A stretch of DNA of 19,535 nucleotides from Candidatus Peregrinibacteria bacterium (GTDB lineage Bacteria > Patescibacteriota > Gracilibacteria > UM-FILTER-43-11). Location of the stretch: the NCBI GenBank assembly GCA_030618315.1, contig JAUXDO010000010.1, positions 1-19,535 of the forward strand, in the 5' to 3' direction. A program made the translations under genes and the position numbers. A model generated the notes under the pieces. It ran no database searches, had not been told where the DNA came from, and worked only from the letters and a program-made list of their open reading frames with translations. Shown here one piece after another: positions 6,157-12,717 of this stretch (position 1 is the stretch's first letter; every line of letters begins with the position of its first letter).

Positions 6157-6759
6157 TTATTTTTTTAATACAAGTATCTGACTAACCCAAACATCATCCC
6201 CCTCGGTAACAATGATTTCTTTTTCAATGTTATAAGCTAATTTTTCAGCAGCTTCTTTTACGTGTCTTGGAAAATGGTTATAGCATTGAATTGTGTATTT
6301 ACCCTGACCATCACTCAAAATCAGCGGTTTTCGGTAATGAATATTTACCAATACAAAAATACCATCGTCCTTTAATATTCTATACACTTCATCCATAAAA
6401 GGCTCAATTTTTTTTAGATGAACTAATGAAAGTGTAGAAAAAACCATATCAAAACTTTCATTCTCAAAAGGCATTTGCTCCATATCACCCTCGACAGTTT
6501 TAATATCCGAATTCTTTTCGCTTAAAATATGCAACATCTCAGGTGATATATCCAAAGCTGTAACATTTGCACCAGCTTTATGTAGTTTTACAGAAAGGCG
6601 CCCGGTACCGGCTCCGGCATCAAGCACCTTTTTATCTTTTGCAGATTCAATATAGGGAGTCAGATATTCTTTTTCAAAACTATCCCAGTATTTTTCACTT
6701 TCGTCATAAATACCTGCATAGCGGGCATAACCTTGTTTTGGATCTAAGCCTCTTTTCAT
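6157..6759 (-). CDS. Class I SAM-dependent methyltransferase
   Basis: This 200-residue protein has the Rossmann-type methyltransferase core. Motif I is VLDAGAGTGRLS (45-56), an acidic residue ends strand 2 (Asp70 in ALDISPEML), VEGDMEQMPF (89-98) holds the adenine-contacting Asp92, FDMVFSTLSLVHL is at 103-115, and RILKDDGIFVLVNIH is motif III. The substrate cannot be deduced; the architecture resembles the broad UbiE/Methyltransf_11 group of small-molecule enzymes. It starts two bases after the stop of the Yip1-like membrane protein, so the two are co-transcribed. The start is ATG 6759. Confidence 0.85.
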   Translation of the reverse strand: MKRGLDPKQGYARYAGIYDESEKYWDSFEKEYLTPYIESAKDKKVLDAGAGTGRLSVKLHKAGANVTALDISPEMLHILSEKNSDIKTVEGDMEQMPFENESFDMVFSTLSLVHLKKIEPFMDEVYRILKDDGIFVLVNIHYRKPLILSDGQGKYTIQCYNHFPRHVKEAAEKLAYNIEKEIIVTEGDDVWVSQILVLKK

Positions 6760-6761
6760 TA

Positions 6762-7514
6762 TTACTGAGGAACATTAATCTCCATAACTTTTCCATCAGG
6801 ACCGGTAATAGTTACATTACCATCTTCCATTTTAAAACTACCACCATCTGCTCCAGGGATATTCATTTCAAAATTGTTTTCATCCAAAATCTCCAGGTTT
6901 CCGCCGCTATCACCAAATCCCCCCAAATTATAACTTCCTGAAACTCTTGTGCTATACATTGAATTGTATCCGAAAATCTTTGAAACAATAGCAACAAGAA
7001 TAAGCATCACAATAATTGTTCCAGCAATACGTCCGCCTGATAATTTATGAACAAAGGCGAGAATCTTAACTAGCAAAATTATCCCCCATATTCCCATGGT
7101 CAAACCTAGGAGCATAACTATTGTAGCACCGCCAAGCAGTCCGAAAAGACCAAAAACAAGTGGTGTTAACGCGCCTATCCATCCTAAAACCGAAGCATAA
7201 GCTACAACTCTGAAGAATTCGTCATGTTTACCCTTACCCTTAAAGACTTTTTGCGCAATCAGACTTAATACATAAATACTGATAATAGTCATTACGACTT
7301 GTATCAGTGCAGATTTCAATCCGCCAATTAATGTAATAAACCCTCCCATAAAAATCAATTGGCTGACAAGCGTAAGCAATGCGCCAACTATAATAATATA
7401 TAGACCAAATTTGGTTTTACTTTTATCAGCTGCAACATGGCTCATTGCAGTTTTATTAAAAAGAACGACCTGAACAGCGGTCTTGAGTTCAGAAATTATA
7501 CCTTCTTTATTCAT
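6762..7514 (-). CDS. Yip1-domain-like integral membrane protein
   Basis: This 250-residue protein has about five hydrophobic segments (roughly 36-58, 66-88, 103-126, 128-152, 163-181) and a soluble C-terminal part (183-250). The order of segments, with FFRVVAYASVL before the third, is typical of bacterial Yip1-domain proteins, whose function is poorly known. The tail is Gly/Asp/Asn-rich with strand-like repeats (GNLEILDENNFEMNI, GNVTITGPDGKVMEINV) and looks like a small extracytoplasmic or cytoplasmic beta domain. It lies directly upstream of the methyltransferase in one operon and is divergent from the metallopeptidase gene. It is assigned by architecture only. Confidence 0.7.
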   Translation of the reverse strand: MNKEGIISELKTAVQVVLFNKTAMSHVAADKSKTKFGLYIIIVGALLTLVSQLIFMGGFITLIGGLKSALIQVVMTIISIYVLSLIAQKVFKGKGKHDEFFRVVAYASVLGWIGALTPLVFGLFGLLGGATIVMLLGLTMGIWGIILLVKILAFVHKLSGGRIAGTIIVMLILVAIVSKIFGYNSMYSTRVSGSYNLGGFGDSGGNLEILDENNFEMNIPGADGGSFKMEDGNVTITGPDGKVMEINVPQ

Positions 7515-7568
7515 TTTATTTTTATTTATGAAATAAACTACAATCAGTTTATAGATTTTTTAGGTATA

Positions 7569-8306
7569 ATGGAAGACGTGAATACTATTTCAATAAATCA
7601 ACGACAAATTCCATTCACTTTGCGTCGTAGTTCTCGTGCAAAGAGACTCCGAATGCAGGTAGATTCTGAAAGCAGACAAATTGTGCTTACAGTCCCGCGT
7701 TTTACGCTTCAATTTGAGGTAAATAGATTTGTTAAAATGCAGACACCGTGGATAGAAAAGCAGTTATCAAAAATCGATAAACAAAATAAGATTCATCCAC
7801 ATCCAAAGTATCTGGCAGGAGATGTTTTTTATTATTTAGGTGAACCAGTTACTCTGGAATTAATGCCATCGAGCTTTTGGAGACCGAGAATAAACATCCG
7901 TGGTGATAAAATGATTATCTCAATTCATCGGGAAATGAAAATGGCGGAAGGTAAAAAGCTGATTAAGAAAACAGTCCATAATTTTTATAAAAAGAAAGCA
8001 GAGGAGGTAATACACGATCGTCTTCAGTTTTTTAATGAATATTATCAATTTAAATATAAACGCGTAACCCTCCGAAACCAAAAAAGCCGATGGGGGAGCT
8101 GTTCGGGTAAAAAGAATCTCAACTTTAACTGGAAGCTCGTTATGGCACCAATCGAAATAATTGATTATGTAGTAGTGCACGAAATGTGCCATTTAAAACA
8201 AATGAATCACTCCGCAAAATTCTGGAATCTCGTTGCTGAAAAAATTCCAAATCATAAAGATATGAGAAAATGGCTGAAAGAGAATTCATTTTTGTTGAAA
8301 GTTTAA
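7569..8306 (+). CDS. YgjP/DUF45-type zinc metallopeptidase
   Basis: This 245-residue protein is a member of the YgjP-like metallopeptidase family (related to the SprT/WLM group). The zinc motif is His204-Glu205-x-x-His208 with a third His at 214 (VVHEMCHLKQMNHSAKFW). Upstream is the family signature RVTLRNQKSRWGSCSGKKNLNFNWKL (written here only as its conserved core, RWGSCS). The N-terminal domain (1-90) is rich in beta strands and begins RQIPFTLRRSSRAKRLRM. The frame is open from an ATG at 7437, but that extension overlaps the divergent Yip1 gene and is AT-rich spacer, so ATG 7569 is preferred. GTG 7578 is an alternative, because TATAAT at 7565-7570 would start a leaderless mRNA there. The substrate is unknown. 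Confidence 0.85.
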   Translation: MEDVNTISINQRQIPFTLRRSSRAKRLRMQVDSESRQIVLTVPRFTLQFEVNRFVKMQTPWIEKQLSKIDKQNKIHPHPKYLAGDVFYYLGEPVTLELMPSSFWRPRINIRGDKMIISIHREMKMAEGKKLIKKTVHNFYKKKAEEVIHDRLQFFNEYYQFKYKRVTLRNQKSRWGSCSGKKNLNFNWKLVMAPIEIIDYVVVHEMCHLKQMNHSAKFWNLVAEKIPNHKDMRKWLKENSFLLKV

Positions 8307-8338
8307 GGTATAATTAAATTACATATAATTTATATATT

Positions 8339-9805
8339 ATGAAAAAATTACTTATTATCCTTGCCTTTGCCTTCTTGCCCGCCGTGGCGGGTTCCTTTGC
8401 CTTACACGCTAGTGTTTTAGCCGAAGATTGTATGCATGACCCAATTTACGAAAGAGATTGGAATGCAGAAATTACAACTGGTATGCGAGTTCGTGATATT
8501 CCATGCATGGAATCATCCGTAGTGCTTACAACCGTTCCTGTCGGTCAGGTTGTTCATGTAATAGCAGAAACAGATGGTTATTATAAGATAGAAACAAAGG
8601 AGGGAATCATTGGTTGGTCAGGGCAGTGGTTGCTTGAGCCGACATATAAATCATTTACACTAAATGCGCCCGAGGAACCAAAGGAGTCACTTTACGATGT
8701 AGTAGGACATCAATTTGAAACTGCAGTGATGTATTTAAAAAATAATGGCATCATAGAAGGATATTCCGACGGAACATTCAAGCCGGAACAAACTGTTAAT
8801 CGAGCCGAATTTACTAAAATTATTATTGAAGCAAAGCTGGGCGCAAATCCAACAACTTATGCTACAGGCTGTTTCCCTGATGTCCAGAAAACAGATTGGT
8901 TTGCAGGTTATGTGTGTTATGCAAAACAAAATGGAATTATTGATGGGTATTCAGACGGATTTTTCCGTCCGTCAAATACAATTAATTTAGCTGAAGCGGC
9001 AAAAATTTTAGTAAATACTCTTGATGTCGAAAAACCAAGTGTTGTAAGCAATATTTGGTATCAGGTATTTATTGAAGCGATGCAGAACAAGAGCTTTTTA
9101 CCGAATACATTTAGTGCAATAGATCAAACCGTAAATCGAGGTGAGATGGCTGAAATGGTTTGGAGAATAAAAGAAAATGTTCACACTCAGCCATTTGCCC
9201 AGTTCCAATTTCAGGAAACTCAGCCGAGTACACCAGCAGATCCAGGAGCTTTATCTTCATGCTCAGACGCCAATCTGCCATCATCAATCGATATGTCTGA
9301 AGTCCGTGATGAATGGCTTGTCTGGTATAACTCTGTTCGGGATCAATCTGGTTTACACGCTTATTCTTACAACGATTCTTTAAATTACAGCGCCACAGTC
9401 TGGTCTGAATACTCAGACAGTATTGGGACAATGAGTCACGACAGACCAGGGCAATCTGCAACTGGTGATTACGATTACACTTTAATTACTCAATGGTTTA
9501 CAGATTTGGGTATTACTTTTGCAAATCAAAGTGGTGTCACATATAGTGAAAATGTTGGGTGGGGTACATATAAATGTAGTGACACAGATTGTACTGATGA
9601 GCTATTGGCCTCAGCTAGGGTTATTTTTGATGCTTTTATGGCAGAAAAAGGCACATCATACACAGGTCACTATGACAGCGTTATGAATAAATATTTTAAA
9701 GAAATTGGACTTGGTTTTTCTGTCAATCCAGAGGCTGAAAGAATGTATTTAACTGTGCATTATGCAGTGGAGTTGGCAACAAATCCGGGGGATGTTTGTG
9801 AATGA
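8339..9805 (+). CDS. Secreted SH3b + SLH + CAP-domain surface protein
   Basis: This 488-residue protein starts with a signal peptide (KKLLIILAFAFLPAVAG..., cleavage near 28). Residues about 45-101 form a bacterial SH3 domain (VRDIPC...GYYKIETKEGIIGWSGQWL). Residues about 120-275 contain three S-layer-homology-type repeats (NNGIIEGYSDGTFKPEQTVNRAEF, NGIIDGYSDGFFRPSNTINLAEA and a weaker one ending TVNRGEMAEMVWRI, each shortened here to its core). A linker precedes a C-terminal CAP/SCP domain (about 320-478) with His367, Glu404 (SENVGWG) and His444 (GHYDSVM). SLH domains usually bind cell-wall polymers; CAP domains have varied roles. This is probably an envelope-anchored protein. A GC-rich palindrome lies in the signal-peptide codons (8378-8391). 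Transcription ends at the palindrome at 9814-9855. Confidence 0.88.
   Translation: MKKLLIILAFAFLPAVAGSFALHASVLAEDCMHDPIYERDWNAEITTGMRVRDIPCMESSVVLTTVPVGQVVHVIAETDGYYKIETKEGIIGWSGQWLLEPTYKSFTLNAPEEPKESLYDVVGHQFETAVMYLKNNGIIEGYSDGTFKPEQTVNRAEFTKIIIEAKLGANPTTYATGCFPDVQKTDWFAGYVCYAKQNGIIDGYSDGFFRPSNTINLAEAAKILVNTLDVEKPSVVSNIWYQVFIEAMQNKSFLPNTFSAIDQTVNRGEMAEMVWRIKENVHTQPFAQFQFQETQPSTPADPGALSSCSDANLPSSIDMSEVRDEWLVWYNSVRDQSGLHAYSYNDSLNYSATVWSEYSDSIGTMSHDRPGQSATGDYDYTLITQWFTDLGITFANQSGVTYSENVGWGTYKCSDTDCTDELLASARVIFDAFMAEKGTSYTGHYDSVMNKYFKEIGLGFSVNPEAERMYLTVHYAVELATNPGDVCE
8378..8391. repeat. GC-rich palindrome within signal-peptide codons
   Basis: CCCGCC (8378-8383) and GGCGGG (8386-8391) flank GT. 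It encodes the PAVAG segment of the signal peptide, leaving the frame intact. It resembles the GC-rich palindromes in folP and gyrA in size and composition. Confidence 0.65.
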
Positions 9806-9813
9806 TAATTTTT

Positions 9814-9856
9814 AAAAACCGAAGGCGAGGAAGCGCTTCCTCGCCTTCGGTTTTTT
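9814..9856. terminator. Bidirectional terminator, perfect 42-bp palindrome
   Basis: Arms 9814-9834 and 9835-9855 are exact reverse complements (AAAAACCGAAGGCGAGGAAG... and its mirror), with an A-run on one side and a T-run on the other. It lies between the convergent surface-protein and anti-sigma genes, 8 bases after one stop codon and 15 before the other, so it can serve both strands. Confidence 0.9.
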
Positions 9857-9870
9857 GTGTATTTAAAATC

Positions 9871-10677
9871 TTATTCCGGTTCGCACCATCTAATATCACT
9901 TCCGCAACTCAGCATTCCCATCTTAAATCCTTCCAAGCACCCGTCTGCAGTCATTAATTGGTATTGATTGGTCATCATTACTTCAACAGAAGCAATACAG
10001 CAATCTGGTTTTGATCTTTTTTCACAAACGTCCATCAAATCCAAATAATATTTATCAACTTCGGATGGCTCTTCTTCGTCAGTCAGAACTGCCCCACTCA
10101 TCGGAGTGTCAAAAAATGCAGCAGAAGAGCCACCACCTGAACCAACTTCACTCTCATCGCCATAATCATCTATGCTCTTTTCTGTTGAGGGGCTATCGAC
10201 TAGCTCTTGAGGGGCTATTGATTGCTCTTCCATAGCATTTCCATAGCTCTTCAATTGCCCTTCAATTGGCATCGGCGCTTTTTGGGTTTTGATAATCGGA
10301 GCAACTTCAATGTCAATATCAACCGGAGATTCATCCGTAATATCATTGATATTAAATTCTAATTTACTGCTCGGCATAGGAACTCCGACCTTGTTTTGTC
10401 CGAATATAGAAACAATAATCACTAATGCCATTGCTGTTCCACCAAACGCGTAGATAAAATTCAGAAAACCGAATTTTTTTGGAGTAGCAGTGCTCATCTC
10501 ATCTGCTTTAGCAGAAAGTGAGCGTCGAAGTCCGCTTACAAAAACCTTATCCATTTTTATATCAGGCTTTGCCTCAATTAATTTTTCAACAAGTTTTTCC
10601 AAATCTTTTTCCTGTTTTTTCAAACTTGGATCGATTGCATATAGGTCATCTATGATTGATTTAATTTTCTTCTTCAT
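9871..10677 (-). CDS. Single-pass membrane protein, putative anti-sigma factor with Cys-rich outer domain
   Basis: This 268-residue protein lies downstream of an ECF-like sigma factor gene, which is the usual place for its anti-sigma partner. The N-terminal cytoplasmic part (1-68) is helical (DDLYAIDPSLKKQEKDLEKL, KPDIKMDKVFVSGLRRSL). One membrane helix spans about 71-92. A long Pro/Ser/Asp/Glu-rich, probably disordered linker follows. The end (210-268) has six cysteines (218, 226, 227, 247, 258, 265), suggesting a disulphide-stabilised extracytoplasmic sensor. It lacks the HxxxCxxC zinc anti-sigma motif, so the role is inferred from position and topology. The 154-base gap from the sigma gene is filled with repeated spacer words. 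Confidence 0.6.
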   Translation of the reverse strand: MKKKIKSIIDDLYAIDPSLKKQEKDLEKLVEKLIEAKPDIKMDKVFVSGLRRSLSAKADEMSTATPKKFGFLNFIYAFGGTAMALVIIVSIFGQNKVGVPMPSSKLEFNINDITDESPVDIDIEVAPIIKTQKAPMPIEGQLKSYGNAMEEQSIAPQELVDSPSTEKSIDDYGDESEVGSGGGSSAAFFDTPMSGAVLTDEEEPSEVDKYYLDLMDVCEKRSKPDCCIASVEVMMTNQYQLMTADGCLEGFKMGMLSCGSDIRWCEPE

Positions 10678-10831
10678 ATTTTACAAGGTTGTAGGATTTA
10701 TGTTGTAGGTTGTAAGTTGTAGGATTTATGATTTATGGCCCATCTTAATGTTGTAGGTTATATATAGGTCTTTAATCTTTCAACATTCAACTTTCAACAT
10801 TTATTAATCTTACAACTTTCAACATAAATCT
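10678..10831. repeat. Repeat-word spacer between sigma and anti-sigma genes
   Basis: The spacer holds four copies of GTTGTAGG in its left half and three copies of CTTTCAACAT in its right half, with partial complementarity (for example CTTACAAC opposite GTTGTAAG). It can form an AT-rich imperfect hairpin in the mRNA between the two genes. No terminator-like T-run follows it. Confidence 0.7.
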
Positions 10832-11383
10832 TTACTGGATGAAATAAATAAGTAATGCCAGAACGGCTATGTCCGCGCGAAGTTTCCCAATAGTCCTTTT
10901 AAACATCATTTTACAACTAGCTTCGGTTTTTCCTGTTATCTCAGCGATTTCTTTGAAGCTGTGACCTCCCCATACTCGGAGCATTACAACTTCACGCTGA
11001 TCCGTTTTTAATTTTTTCAAATACATTTTTACTTCCTCCATTTTCATTTTTACATCCACATCAGTAACGATATCCTCTTTTGTGGAAAGTCCACAAACAT
11101 CATCGATATCCAAAGTTTCTTTGTTTGAACGAAAATGGTCCGTAACGGTATTTCTGGCAATTTGATACAGCCAGGTTTTAAAAGAAGCTTTGTTCTTATT
11201 AAATGTCTGAATTTTCTCCAATGATTTTGTAAACACAATGCTTACCAGATCTTCCGCGGTTTCTTTGTGATGAGTTTTATAGAAGACGAAATTATATATC
11301 GGCTTTATATATTCATCGTACAGGGTACTAAACGCGGTCAGATCGCCTTTTTGGCAGAGTGCTATGGCTTTTGCCTCTTCCAT
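10832..11383 (-). CDS. ECF-like sigma-70 family sigma factor
   Basis: This 183-residue protein has sigma region 2 (about 15-85: FSTLYDEYIKPIYNFVFYK, ETAEDLVSIVFTKSLEKI, SFKTWLYQIARNTVTDHFRS) and region 4 (about 117-172: LKTDQREVVMLRVWGGHSF, EIAEITGKTEASCKMMFKRT), joined by a short linker with no region 3. That is the layout of ECF (group 4) factors, which redirect RNA polymerase to stress or envelope genes. The last ten residues are hydrophobic (VLALLIYFIQ), which is unusual and could contact the membrane. It is followed by the putative anti-sigma gene. The start ATG at 11383 has no Shine-Dalgarno; the leader holds a palindrome at 11412-11433. Confidence 0.88.
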   Translation of the reverse strand: MEEAKAIALCQKGDLTAFSTLYDEYIKPIYNFVFYKTHHKETAEDLVSIVFTKSLEKIQTFNKNKASFKTWLYQIARNTVTDHFRSNKETLDIDDVCGLSTKEDIVTDVDVKMKMEEVKMYLKKLKTDQREVVMLRVWGGHSFKEIAEITGKTEASCKMMFKRTIGKLRADIAVLALLIYFIQ

Positions 11384-11411
11384 GGGATGCTATTTATGGG
11401 TGTTTTAATAA

Positions 11412-11433
11412 GGAATCAGGCCGGCCTTCTTCC
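11412..11433. promoter_or_regulatory. Palindrome in the sigma-gene leader
   Basis: A 10-bp perfect palindrome AGGCCGGCCT (11418-11427) is flanked by GGAA and TTCC, giving a 22-bp near-palindrome just downstream of a minus-strand TATAAT (11446-11451). It could be an operator or a leader hairpin. It is GC-rich against an AT-rich background. Confidence 0.45.
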
Positions 11434-11445
11434 AGCACCCAATTA

Positions 11446-11474
11446 ATTATACGTCTAATTATTAAAAAAGTAAC
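11446..11474 (-). promoter_or_regulatory. Candidate promoter for the sigma/anti-sigma genes
   Basis: On the minus strand a perfect TATAAT (11446-11451) lies 17 bases from GTTACT (11469-11474), a weak -35. It begins just after the tRNA terminator, so the sigma gene probably has its own promoter. The leader would be about 55 bases. Confidence 0.5.
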
Positions 11475-11513
11475 AAAAAAGCAAGCTACTGCCGGGAATG
11501 CAATACTTGCTTT
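11475..11513 (-). terminator. Intrinsic terminator of tRNA-Ser
   Basis: Read on the minus strand, AAAGCAAG (11506-11513) pairs with CTTGCTTT (11478-11485), with further inner pairs, followed by T-rich sequence. It lies about 14 bases beyond the tRNA 3' end and separates it from the sigma gene. Confidence 0.75.
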
Positions 11514-11526
11514 CTTGTTTTTTTAA

Positions 11527-11616
11527 TGGCGGAGAGTGAGGGATTCGAACCCTCGGAGCCATTGCTGGCTCAACAGTTTTCAAGACTGCCGCATTCGACC
11601 ACTCTGCCAACTCTCC
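11527..11616 (-). tRNA. tRNA-Ser (anticodon UGA)
   Basis: The 90-base gene has a 7-bp acceptor stem (GGAGAGT with ACTCTCC), discriminator G and an encoded CCA (11527-11529). The anticodon arm is GCAGT-CTTGAAA-ACTGT, placing TGA at positions 34-36, so it reads UCA codons. The T arm GAGGGTTCGAATCCCTC and a long variable arm (class II tRNA, as expected for serine) are present. It is followed by the terminator at 11475-11513. A 65-codon minus-strand reading frame across it is an artefact. Confidence 0.97.
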
Positions 11617-11668
11617 ACGGGAGAGTTTACTCAAGACGTAATAAAAAAGCAAGGTAAGTTAAAATAGC

Positions 11669-11697
11669 TTGACTTAGTTATTCATTTAGCCTATAAT
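11669..11697 (+). promoter_or_regulatory. Sigma-70-type promoter of the RRM gene
   Basis: TTGACT (11669-11674), a 17-base spacer and a perfect TATAAT (11692-11697). Transcription should begin near 11704, giving a leader of about 108 bases, the longest well-supported leader in the window. Confidence 0.8.
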
Positions 11698-11730
11698 TCT
11701 CCTGTAATTTTCTCAAGTTAGTTTTTTCTC

Positions 11731-11799
11731 TTAGTGAATGAGGTTTCTCATAGCACCAAGGATTGAAGTTGCTATAGGAAGTTCACATTTATTCACTAA
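11731..11799 (+). promoter_or_regulatory. Candidate structured leader (three-way junction) upstream of the RRM gene
   Basis: Closing helix P1 pairs TTAGTGAAT (11731-11739) with ATTCACTAA (11791-11799), nine perfect pairs. Inside it are two hairpins: TGAG-GTTT-CTCA (11739-11750) and ATAGCA (11750-11755) with TGCTAT (11770-11775) around a 14-base loop. P1 ends 12 bases before the ATG, so folding could control translation. It matches no riboswitch I know. Autoregulation by the RRM protein is an inference. Confidence 0.5.
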
Positions 11800-11811
11800 T
11801 TTTTCATTATA

Positions 11812-12069
11812 ATGGGAAATAAATTATACGTAGGAAATCTTTCCTACAAACTAACTGAGGATGCTCTTAAGGACGCATTTGCTCAGGCTGGTACAGTTGA
11901 AGAAGCTGTAATCATCACAGACAGAATGTCTGGACGATCAAAAGGATTTGGTTTTGTTACCATGTCTACACCAGAAGAGGCTCAGGCTGCTATTGAAATG
12001 TGGCATGAGAAAGAGCTAGACGAACGAAAAATCATCGTTAACGAAGCTCGTCCACCAAGAGAAAGATAA
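11812..12069 (+). CDS. Single-RRM RNA-binding protein
   Basis: This 85-residue protein is one RNA recognition motif. RNP2 is LYVGNL (5-10) and RNP1 is KGFGFVTM (44-51), with the aromatic residues that stack on RNA (Tyr6, Phe46, Phe48). The short C-terminus is basic (RPPRER). Similar small RRM proteins occur in cyanobacteria and other bacteria, where some respond to cold; their RNA targets are mostly unknown. It is a single-gene unit with its own promoter (11669-11697), a structured leader and a terminator (12086-12121). A TATAAT overlapping the ATG is probably chance, because starting there would remove RNP2. Confidence 0.95.
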   Translation: MGNKLYVGNLSYKLTEDALKDAFAQAGTVEEAVIITDRMSGRSKGFGFVTMSTPEEAQAAIEMWHEKELDERKIIVNEARPPRER

Positions 12070-12085
12070 TTCTTTCAATTTCAAC

Positions 12086-12121
12086 AAAACAGCCTTTCGG
12101 TTCGCCGACAGGCTGTTTTTT
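12086..12121 (+). terminator. Intrinsic terminator of the RRM gene
   Basis: AACAGCCT-T-TCGG pairs with CCGA-C-AGGCTGTT around a TTCG loop, with one mismatch, and a run of T follows. It is 17 bases after the stop codon. Confidence 0.92.
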
Positions 12122-12191
12122 GATGTATAATACTTTTGAAGAACTAGTTGTTGGACTGCTTCGCGTTGAACCATTGAAAAAATAATCAATT

Positions 12192-12224
12192 AGTCCACCA
12201 ATAGTCCACCAATAGTCCACCAAT
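12192..12224 (+). repeat. Three 11-bp tandem repeats before the VIT-like gene
   Basis: AGTCCACCAAT is repeated exactly three times (12192-12202, 12203-12213, 12214-12224) and ends seven bases before the ATG at 12232. The array is flanked by CAATTAG on both sides. A related inverted word, GTTGGACT, lies upstream near 12149-12156. Eleven bases is about one DNA helical turn, so a protein could bind each copy on the same face; slippage is the alternative origin. Confidence 0.85.
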
Positions 12225-12231
12225 TAGAAAT

Positions 12232-12717
12232 ATGAAGTTATCTTATATAAAAGGAATAACATTCGGTCTTACATCCGGCATCATCACCACATTAGGTATG
12301 ATGGTTGGGCTTAATGCAGGTACGCACTCAACTCTTGCTGTACTTGGTGGTATTTTAACAATAGCTATTGCTGATGCCTTTTCTGATGCGCTTGGTATTC
12401 ATATTTCTGAGGAATCCGAAAATGTTCATACTAAGAGGGAGATATGGGAAGCAACGATATCCACATTTTTTGCCAAATTGATATTTGCATTAACATTTGT
12501 TATACCGGTGGTATTTTTTGAACTACAAACGGCAATTATTGTCAGTATTATTTGGGGCATGCTTGTTCTTGGCATTATTAGTTTTTGGATAGCAAAATCT
12601 CAAAAAGTACCAGTATGGCATGTGGTAGGGGAGCACTGGGCAATCACATTACTAGTAATATTTATAACTCATAACGTAGGTCATTGGATTGCTACAACAT
12701 TTGGGCAGTTAGCTTAA
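12232..12717 (+). CDS. VIT1/CCC1-like membrane protein (possible iron/manganese transporter)
   Basis: This 161-residue protein has about five membrane helices (roughly 6-28, 34-54, 78-97, 100-120, 138-156). The first half matches the VIT/CCC1 pattern: GITFGLTSGIITTLGMMVGL (8-27) followed by AIADAFSDALGIHISEESE (45-63), with Asp48, Asp52, Glu60 and Glu61 in the places where the family handles divalent metal. VIT/CCC1 proteins move Fe2+ or Mn2+ out of the cytosol. It is shorter than typical members (above 200 residues), with a reduced cytoplasmic metal-binding loop, so the function is tentative. It overlaps the convergent permease gene by 9 bases. The neighbouring ArsR/permease genes suit a metal-handling neighbourhood. 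Confidence 0.75.
   Translation: MKLSYIKGITFGLTSGIITTLGMMVGLNAGTHSTLAVLGGILTIAIADAFSDALGIHISEESENVHTKREIWEATISTFFAKLIFALTFVIPVVFFELQTAIIVSIIWGMLVLGIISFWIAKSQKVPVWHVVGEHWAITLLVIFITHNVGHWIATTFGQLA

Noticed and set aside
7437..7568. 44-codon N-terminal extension of the metallopeptidase gene
   Set aside because: It overlaps the divergent Yip1-like gene and reads as AT-rich spacer; the family N-terminus fits ATG 7569.
11455..11652. 65-codon minus-strand reading frame with GELAEWSNAAVLKTVEPAMA
   Set aside because: It is the conceptual translation of the tRNA-Ser gene and its terminator, a common false gene.
11808..11813. TATAAT overlapping the rrm start codon as its promoter
   Set aside because: Transcription from it would start within the gene and lose RNP2; a better promoter exists at 11669-11697.
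12192..12224. CRISPR-like repeat array
   Set aside because: Units are 11 bp in direct contact without spacers, and no cas gene is present.
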